From: Paulinella micropora
Lineage: Eukaryota > Cercozoa > Imbricatea > Euglyphida > Paulinellidae
NCBI GenBank assembly: GCA_019918135.1
Contig: WBZZ01001268.1
Span: 1-64,000, forward strand
Direction of reading: 5' to 3'
DNA: 64,000 nt
The translations under genes were made by a program, and so were the position numbers. Positions within the stretch are counted from its first letter, which is position 1, and the number at the start of each line of letters is the position of its first letter. Of this stretch, positions 56,229-64,000 are shown one piece after another. Below the pieces are notes generated by a model. That model saw nothing but the letters and a program-made list of their open reading frames with translations, was not told the DNA's origin and searched no databases.

Positions 56229-56699
56229 TCTAACAAGCGTTCCGTTATGTTTTCACTAAGTAATAATTTTTTCAGTGACACAATAAGTGAGTGGCACCGG
56301 GTGCCAATAATTTCTGGCGGGTGGTGCAAGGGATATATTAATATTGTATTAATATAAAGTAAATTGAATTTATGGTTAATTAGAAGATTCTACTAATAAT
56401 AGCATTGAAAACCTTTGCAAAATCGACGCAAAATTATTATTGCAAATGCATAATATAATATTTGCCAATAATTTGCACAGATTTTGCCTCATAAATTGAT
56501 AGACTGACTTGGGAAATCGTTCAAATTTGATTTTTATTAATATTGATTAATAATCTCATTTAATTAGTATTAAAATACATAAAACACATAAAACTTGCAG
56601 GAAATAGCAACATTATTATTTCCACTATTTGCAGCTGCATTTCATGCAAAAAGGACTAGTCCTTTTGGCCGGCATCAAGGCTACAAGAAGAAGAAGAAG

Positions 56700-56742
<43 letters not shown>

Positions 56743-57340
56743 CAAAAAGAAAGAAAAGTAATCGTAGCCTAAGAAATTACAGGGAAGATGAAACTAAGTA
56801 AAATCACCAATTCTTGGTGAAAAAAAGGAAGAACAAACGGGAATAGCAAGGGAAAGAAATGTAAGCACTGTGAATGGCAAAAGAAAATCATATCAAAATT
56901 TCAAGTGAAACACATGAGAAAATATAAAGGAATACATTTGAAATGAAACTGCGGGCAAAGGCAAAGAGATAGTGAAGTAAAGAGAACCGAACAACAACAA
57001 CAACAACAACAAGTGAGACTCAAGGGGAAGTGATTAGGAGCAAGAAGCCAAAATCTGTGAAAATAGAACAAAAGGAGAAACAGAATGAGAAACTTGGTAA
57101 CGAATTATCTTGAACGAAAGAAATACATAGGGCGGAAACATGCCCTTCAAACGATTAATATGCAAAAATTACACGGGAAAGTAAAGCCAGTGTGGCGGGC
57201 TCAAAGAGCTCGTGCAAATAGGGTGAAACAACAAATCGGTCAAAAGCAGCATAGTAAAGTTTTTCTCATTTAAATTGTGATCAATGACCAGGAGGAGCAA
57301 GAAGAAGAAGAAGAAGAAGAAGCAGCAGCAGAAGAAGAAG
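56229..57340. other. Intergenic region with A-tract and GAA/CAA repeats
   Basis: It contains AT-rich DNA, a 30-bp A run (56700-56730), a strongly purine-biased stretch to 57060, (CAA)n at 56992-57011 and (GAA)n at 57297-57340. A short plus frame at 57085-57273 (MRNLVTNYLERKK) is probably fortuitous. It ends at the stop codon of the next gene. Confidence 0.6.
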
Positions 57341-60300
57341 CTAAGTCGTGAAGGAGGCCATGGTCATTGCCACCAGGAAGGCAATTGACAAGACAGGGGG
57401 AGAGCAAGCCGATACCGCACTGTTTGTGTCAAGATACCAGCATAAGGAATCGGGATTTCCATTCCAGCCCGGAAAGTTAGCGGAAGTGACACCCTTCGAC
57501 CCGGCCTCTGTACAGATGGTGTTATAGATGGATAGGACCGGCGCAATGCTCAGCGGCTGCTTGGTGGGTTGGGCGCTGCCAGTGGTTGAGATGCACTTGC
57601 CTCCCTTGGGACCATCGTGGCAGTAGATACACATTAGATATGTCGAGTCATTTGCGGCGTTCGCTGGCATTCCCAAGCAAGCTTCGCCTGAGACAGACAA
57701 ATTAATTACCTCGAACAATGCGAGAGCAAAAGTCAGCAGGTACAAATTAGTAAATGGACCTTAACAGTGCTACATATTGCCAAGACAAAATGATTCAGAA
57801 TTTGATAAGAAGACACGAACTCTTGAGCGCTCAAATAATCACTTGGTTTTGAATACATATGAGGCACGCACGAAAGGCAATGCACGTGCCACCATTTACA
57901 AGCACTAGATGGTTAAACCGTTAGTAATGTATATATTGAGGATCCCAGTTACTAAGCAAGCAACAAGGTCTAAAATTCTGTTTAGTGCCTCACTTTCAGC
58001 AAACATGCAATACCAACCAAGAGGCGAGGAACAGAAACGAATTTGCAGATTAGCTTCTATCCGAGCATATGTGTATGAACAATATTGACCGATTTCGAAC
58101 AAGTGCAATGAAAATGCAAGAGGTCCATACCCCCTATTGAACTAAGAGTAAAATATTAATACATCCAACATGAAAGATAACACATAAATAACTTACAATC
58201 TTGTTCCTTTCTGCTTGCACAGGCCGGTTGCATGCTATTCGACCGCGTAGGGCTTGCTGCAACCTGCCAACACGATTTTTTCATAGCAAAAATCACTCCT
58301 CAACCAATGAGCAATGGCAGTAAAACAAATCATCAATAATGAAACATGGAAAACAGGCTTTGTGTACAAGTTGTCAAATTATTTTTCAAGCATAATAATA
58401 TGGTGAATCAAAGTGTAATAGGATACCGACGGGAATGCCCAAATGGCAACAAATCCAGATCGCGATGTGCTTGCAGAAGGTGTGCATGTATCGAAAAGCG
58501 AAGCGGAGAGGATTGAAGAGGGGCTGGGAGCATTAGAGGATGAGGTAGACATGCTCGCAGTAGTTGTGAAAGTATTGTAAAGGGAAGCAGAAGGGCTTGA
58601 AGAGGGGTTGGGAGTATCGGAGGATGATATAGACGCGCTCGCAGTAGGTGAAGAGGAGAAGGTTGCGGTCATGCTTGTGGAAGGTGTTGAAGTGTCAACA
58701 AGGGAAGCAGAGAGGCTTGAAGAGGGTGTGGACATAATGGAGCTCGAGGCTGATGTAGAAATGCCGACAAATTCTGAAGTTGAAATAGAGAGGGATGCGA
58801 CGGCCTGGCTTGCAGAAGGTGAAGAGGGGAAGGTTGCGGTTATGCTTGTGGAAGGTGTTAGGGAAGCAGAGAGGCTTGAAGAGGGTGTAGACATAACGGA
58901 GCTCGAGGCTGATGTAGAAATGCTGACAGATTCTGAAGTTGAAATAGAGGATGCGACGGCCTGGCTTGCAGAAGGTGAAGAGGGGAAGGTTGCGGTTATG
59001 CTTGTGGAAGGTGTTGAAGTGTCAAAAAGGGAAGTAGAGAGGCTTGAAGAGGGTGTAGACATAACGGAGCTCGAGGCTGATGTAGAAATGCTGACAGATT
59101 CTGAAGTTGAAATAGAGGAGGATGCGACGGCCTGGCTTGCAGAAGGCGTAATACTATGTGCAGGTAATACAGAAATACTAGCGGTCACGGAATGCGAAGT
59201 ATAGGCGTAGGAAAATAGCGCGCCCGACTCATCCGCGAGTCCGTCCACAGTAACACGCAAAGACTGCGTTTCTGTTCATCATCATAACAAGACCATCGTC
59301 ATTGAAACTATCACAGCCACAGTGGTACAATTTACTGCAATTCAAGATTGGAGAAGTCTGAAGTCTAACTTTAGGCCAGAATATGGACCTGAATGAGTAT
59401 CCACTTACTACAGATCAAATATTATACGTATGCACATACAAGCCATGCATTCTTGAAGAATTGATGTGTCATGAAACAATAGTGTCAAGGGAAAGAAAAA
59501 CGACCTCGAGATAACGTGAACAACCATGTTAACTTTCATTCGCATGCATACGTAGCAACGATCAAAATGGATAAGATCAATGACACTGCAATTTTACTAC
59601 AGGACAGGGCTGATTGAAAGTACCGAAATATAGTCTTGCAATTTGCTACCGTGTTTTAGAGTCAATTTGCTACCGTGTTTTAGCTTTCACGTTGCACACG
59701 TGCCTAAGTTACCAGAGCCCATGGGGACTGCGCATGTAATCTGTGAGTGATTGACGCTGAGAATCGTGCAAATGCTTCCTCCGATCTGTCACATATCATA
59801 CGATAGCTTTCTGGGTTTCTTCACGTGATTTAAGAGTCAACAAACTTTCTTCGCTTGCTTTTTCCGTCATAGTTTTGTCCAGTTTTTGACTTACGGATTC
59901 CTGGAGGTGAAGCAAGAGCAGAACAAGAATAAGAACAAGCACAAGAACAAGCAAAAGATCAAGAATTACAATGAGAATAAGAAAAAAGAATAAGAATGAG
60001 AATAGGAGGAAGAAAGAGGGGAAGGAGGAGGAAGGAGGACAGGAAAGAAAGGGAGAAGAAGTCCTCTTCTTTTTTTTTTTTCTTTATTGTTTTTCTTGTT
60101 CTTATTGTTATTGTTATTATTCGTGTTCTCACTTGCTCTTCTTCTTCTTCTCCTCCTCCTCCTCCTTTTTCTTCTTCTTCTTCTCCTCTTCTTCTTCTTC
60201 TTCCTCCTCCTTCTTCATCATCATCATCATCATCTTCCTCCTCCTTCTCCTCCCTCCTTCCTCTTGTCCCCGCCTTCTTCTTACTTTATGGAGTCACGTT

Positions 60301-61247
60301 GCCGCCGCCTTCGAATATTTTGCATATAATTTCAAAAGAAATGACATATTTTAAAAGGAACAATAAAACGCATATTAATTTTTCTGGTTCGATTCCTCCT
60401 TAGACTTTAAGAATGATATATCGCAAGATATTTTACCGTAACTTCAACCCTGTCGAACCATTGTCCAAAGTTTGCTCCCGCGATGGTGAGAGTATCGCTG
60501 GCCAACTTAGATTCAACCTGCAACATACATCAGTTGTAAACAAAGATGACGCTCTAGATCTTTACTAAGCTACTGCATGCAAAGCATGTGATTGCAGTAT
60601 TTTCCCCAGCCAAAGTACAATACAACAAAGAAGAAGCCTAGCGAACTTCTTAATGTATTTAACTACTTTTGCTTTTTTTTGACTTAATATATTTAACTAC
60701 TTTAGCTTTTTTTTGACTGAAAATGTGCAGTTCAAAGCTTGCAAAATTCCCCAACATACCACTCATTAAACAGAAAAGTTTTGAAATTGTGCTGAATCTT
60801 GCAAAAGCATGTAGTGACTTCACGTTAGAGTTGACTTAGTCTACTTAGAAAAGCATGCCTACCGTCTCTGAGTCTATAGATGGCTTGCTGTAGTTGAACT
60901 GTATTGTATCCTGGTAGAAGGAATCGCCATTATCATCGGCAAGGACGGTCACATTGACTTTGCCTGTTGATTCACGACCATCAACAGAAAATATCGATGC
61001 ACAAGATTGCGCATGTTGGAAGGAAGAGAAACTTCAAAAAACAAAAGAAATACGTCTGGATGTTGAGAGGCAGCATAAACAATGCAAGGAGAGGAACAAC
61101 TCAATCAATGAGAGAGAGAGAGAGAGAGGGGGGGAGGGGGGGGGGGGGGGAAGGAGAGGGAGAAGAAGATAGATGTCAGCAGGGAGGAGGGTTGAAAGGC
61201 CCCTTAGGGGAACCATGGCTGTCACATTCTTGAACCACTAGAATTTG

Positions 61248-61278
<31 letters not shown>

Positions 61279-63760
61279 AAAGCAAAACTATTGGGAAACA
61301 AAAGCTGATTTATAGATTAGGTAGAACTAAAGGGCTTGTTGACTTATGCGCAATGCCTGTGCTTCAAATCGACGTCGCGATAAAAACAGCGTTACTGATA
61401 GCAACGGTAAAGATCACCAACAAATCTTTTGACGAAGCAACAACGCAAGCAAAGACATGCCACGGTCAACAAAAGCAAGAGCGATATAAGTAAAGTAGAA
61501 TAAGCAAGTTGAAATGGAAACCGATATCAGTTAAACATGGGACAACATAAAAGACAGCAGGAAATAACTTCAAGAATGACTTATCGGCAAACATCATATA
61601 ATGGTACAATGACTGCGGCAATATATGTATTTATTGTACAACAGAATAAACTTTAACCAAAACAAAAACACCAACGCCATCACCACAAGGCGCAGTTAGC
61701 ATGGACGCCAAGTAACACCATGCTAGACCTGTTCCAACTGGCATGCTTAGGGTAATGGAAGAGTCTGTCCAGGTTAAAGGAACCACTTGCACGCCTCGCC
61801 AAAACACTTTCTTGCCGATGGAAAAATCAGTGCCAACCTGTGTCAAACAAAGCCATAAAAAGTTGAACGAGGCGATTTGCAACGATCATGACACCCCCCC
61901 CCCCCCCCCTCACACACACACCCCACAGACACACACACTCACACACACGCCACACTCCGTGCCACACAAACAGGCAAACAGACACTTATAGAAGCAGCAA
62001 CAAGACCAATAACAAAATATGTTACAACGACAGCAATGACCAAATACGCATAGTAAATTTTTTAACAAGTGGTTGCTAGTGAAATAAAAGTGCGACTTTA
62101 AATTCAGGACGCTTTTGATAAGTAGTTTGAACAGGAATAATTCATATCGAGCTCCCTTGATATGACTGTTGATCTTGGTTTTCTATACAGAATGAATTGT
62201 AAAATTTCCCGTTGTTCAAGCAAAAGCTGTCGCAAGAGGGTGGTTACAGTTGGCGGTTGGCTGTTACACAATGATCAAGATGGGATACCAAAGTGACAAC
62301 TATTGAATTTCCATTCTGACGCCCGCTTGTTGGGCCTGAGTTAGGAACAATAGCTGCAATCCGTGGTCTTCTGTAATCAATCGTGTAGTTATCTCCCGCC
62401 GTTGTGGCTCGGATCACTCCATTACCTGCAATACAAGCGGTCGGATAAAAATTGTTTATGCAAGCGTAGATTATGAGTACGATGCAGCAAGCTTAAGCTT
62501 GAGGCCAATCCTATCTAATCTAATAGATAATGTCAATGTTAGCAATAGCAGCTGTGTGACGCAGAAAGCCAATTTGGATTTGATGCCAATTATTAGTGTG
62601 AGGAAGCCTGAAATTATTATTAGTACAATGCTGGACTGACCAAGTGGGTTTGTAGCGTTCAACCAAGGCACTTTTGCTTCGACCACGGTGAATCTCCGGC
62701 CGCTTCCAAAGCCTCGAGGTTGCGAAAGCACAATTTCATTATCCTGAGCACCAAGAACAATACTGATGATGCTCACATAGTTTGTTTGGACATCCATGCC
62801 TAAGCTGTGTTGCTTTGTAAGAGCTGGACAATGTCATTTAATATCATAGTGCAGAGCCATCGCTGGCGCCGCATTTCCCTAACAGCACCATTTTCAGACA
62901 CGCAAACAAACACACCATATTACAACATGACATGATATGATATGATGTAAAATAATCATATCTGTATTGCATTTTATCACGACATCTGCGAAATCTGTCT
63001 GCACTAAAGCAGCTTTCCGAGCTTCAATCGTAGGATATGACAAGATCGCTTAACTGTGATTGAGCTTTGGTTGCATTCATGTTGTGCGTATTAAGTACGC
63101 GCGCATCAATCCTGTATGCGCACTCTACCGTCCACGAGGTGACGAGATGGGTGACGTTCTCGTTGACACCGTTTCCATCGAAATAAAGCGTGCCATATGG
63201 CCGGCTTGCTGCATAACGACCGGCCATGAAACCTGACACCAGCCAGCGAAGAAGCTTCATTGTATGGATGTATGCATGTATGTATGCATGCAATTGACAA
63301 ATTTAAATACCTTACTAGGTGGATAAGTAATAGGTTGCTTCGGTACACTGATATGATCATTGTGATAAATTTAAATAAACAAATACACGGCTATTAAAAA
63401 TCAAACAGATCAAACCTCACATCAGCACTTGAAAAGAAAAAATGGAAACATGAAAAAATCATGTACGAGGTAATATTGGTAGCATAGGCAAAAGCTGAGA
63501 ATGAAAGGGGAAAAACAAACAAAGCACGCAGCTGGTAAGAAAGACATAGTATAAAAATCGTTTGATCAGCAAACAAGCGTCGGCCAAGGAAGTCATTGTG
63601 CTGCACTGAACACTCCACTACATCAACGTTACCATGATAATGATTATCTCTACAATCGATAACTAATTCTAGTCGACCTCTGCCTGTGATAGTTACAGTT
63701 TCAGTGCTCGGGGCAGTAGGCCAGTCTTTGCTTGTAGCATTTGTAGCATTTAATCCTGCA
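57341..63760 (-). CDS. 3' part of a multi-exon gene for a GPI-anchored IPT/TIG surface protein
   Basis: Exons on the minus strand, with GT..AG edges where visible, are: 63757-63560 (WPTAPSTETVTITGRGRLEL); 63230-63070 (RPYGTLYFDGNGVNENVTHL); 62770-62640; 62425-62280 (PRIAAIVPNSGPTSGRQNGN); 61845-61640 (WTDSSITLSMPVGTG); 61015-60873 (GKVNVTVLADDNGDSF); 60520-60435 (TLTIAGANFGQWFDRVEVT); 59264-58430; 58257-58198; 57700-57341. The GxNFG and PxxGPtsG phrases are those of IPT/TIG immunoglobulin-like domains. The 59264 exon adds a Ser-rich repeat stalk. The last exon has CEACLGMP, then MCIYCHDGPKGGKC (PSI-like), and ends in a hydrophobic SIAFLVAMTMASFTT, a likely GPI-attachment signal. It probably acts at the cell surface in adhesion or wall binding. 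The 5' end is beyond the window. Confidence 0.7.
58445..59160 (-). repeat. Serine-rich tandem repeats within the surface-protein exon
   Basis: Units of about 57 residues (SASQAVASSSISTSESVSIS, then STSASSSVMSTPSSSL and STPSTSITATFPSS) occur about three times, followed by a diverged fourth. One unit lacks the FDTS piece. Such Ser/Thr stalks are usually heavily O-glycosylated. The opposite-strand frame (EEGKVAVMLVEGV) is a shadow of the repeat. Confidence 0.8.
59905..60290. repeat. Purine block followed by pyrimidine block (inverted-repeat-like) in an intron
   Basis: The plus strand is almost all purine plus occasional C/T from 59905 to 60062 (aagaacaagcacaagaacaa, gaggaagaaagaggggaagg) and then almost all pyrimidine from 60063 to 60280 (cttcttcttctcctcctcct). 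The two halves are roughly complementary, so the transcript or single strand could fold into a long hairpin. It lies in the intron between the 60435 and 59264 exons. Confidence 0.75.
60643..60720. repeat. Short direct duplication in an intron
   Basis: The phrase atttaactacttttgctttt followed by ttttgact occurs twice, about 42 bp apart. Confidence 0.7.
61110..61280. repeat. (GA)n and G-run microsatellites in an intron
   Basis: Two GA tracts (about 61111-61130 and 61243-61275) flank a G-rich run. A C-rich run with CACACA repeats (61892-61955) lies in the next intron. Confidence 0.85.
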
Positions 63761-63823
63761 ACGACAGAAGTAAATAATAATAAGTAGCTTTACTAGTCCA
63801 AGACCCTGGTCTACGTAAAAACA

Positions 63824-63836
63824 TGTCAATCTATCA

Positions 63837-63897
<61 letters not shown>
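63824..63897. repeat. (ATCT)n microsatellite
   Basis: About 18 copies of a tetranucleotide lie just upstream (in gene sense) of the 63757 acceptor, so they fall in an intron of the surface-protein gene. The final 100 bp of the window show nothing recognisable. Confidence 0.9.
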
Positions 63898-64000
63898 ATT
63901 TATCTATCCTGTAGGGCGTCCCTCCCTTCGAATCATATAAGAAAAATTGGTCCAGGGGGTACGTTGGCGATTAAGACCAACCCTCCTAGAGCAAAATGCA

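Noticed and set aside
58608..59204. A plus-strand protein of 198 residues with EEGKVAVMLVEGV repeats
   Set aside because: It is the antisense of the Ser-rich repeat exon, whose minus-strand frame has splice sites and fits neighbouring exons.
60000..60403. Ser/Phe/Leu-rich proteins at 60.0-60.4 kb
   Set aside because: They are translations of the (CTT)/(CTC) pyrimidine block inside an intron.
61950..62100. A His/Pro/Thr-rich protein near 61.9 kb
   Set aside because: It arises from a poly-C and (CA)n run in an intron of the surface-protein gene.

Overview
This is a nuclear window from a eukaryote, probably a microalga or other protist. The evidence is Ty1/copia and Ty3/gypsy LTR retrotransposons, a tRNA-derived SINE family with long (AAT)n tails, spliceosomal introns with GT..AG ends (two of them exactly 50 nt), and a multi-exon gene for a large secreted surface protein. 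I cannot name the lineage. Most of the window is accessory DNA: nested mobile elements, pseudogenes, satellites and one AT-rich virus-like island. Many coding regions carry frameshifts or stops, so they are reported as pseudogenes or broken frames.

Layout. 1-2.3 kb: remains of a plus-strand copia element (RT, inverted gag-like piece, RNase H, polypurine tract). 4.0-12.3 kb: a young copia element on the minus strand (4587-12138, near-identical LTRs) inserted into a SINE. 12.3-20 kb: a SINE/LINE graveyard of (AAT)n-tailed modules, interrupted by part of a spliced gene (exons near 14.8-15.1 kb), a large (CT)n tract and a 5-copy minisatellite of about 178 bp. 20.2-21.6 kb: a serine-rich RING-like protein. 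21.7-22.7 kb: low-complexity DNA and a 376-bp foldback.

22.8-27.7 kb: an AT-rich virus-like island. It holds a tyrosine recombinase whose motifs look like a hairpin-telomere resolvase (protelomerase), a small zinc/F-box-like protein, a 410-residue beta-rich putative structural protein, a 5'-truncated virion-like protein, and two decayed frames. The set resembles a small linear dsDNA virus of the polinton-like or algal-virus kind, now integrated and decaying. I consider it the most unusual content of the window.

29.8-37.8 kb: a decayed gypsy-type element with gag/protease and RT/RNase H separated by about 4 kb of unassigned frames. 37.8-43.9 kb: a mosaic of GC-rich leucine-rich-repeat gene fragments in both orientations, plus an unknown gene with a 50-nt intron and one intact LRR frame (42016-43890). 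46.2-56.2 kb: a full-length minus-strand Ty3/gypsy element with 245-bp LTRs, a primer-binding site, a CCCH-type gag zinc finger and lesions in pol. 57.3-63.8 kb: the 3' part of a minus-strand, intron-rich host gene encoding a surface protein with repeated IPT/TIG-like domains, a serine-rich tandem-repeat stalk, a PSI-like cysteine domain and a probable GPI-anchor signal.

The elements give a relative chronology. SINEs landed in each other's AAT tails, a host exon fragment was caught between AAT tracts, and the copia element later split one SINE.
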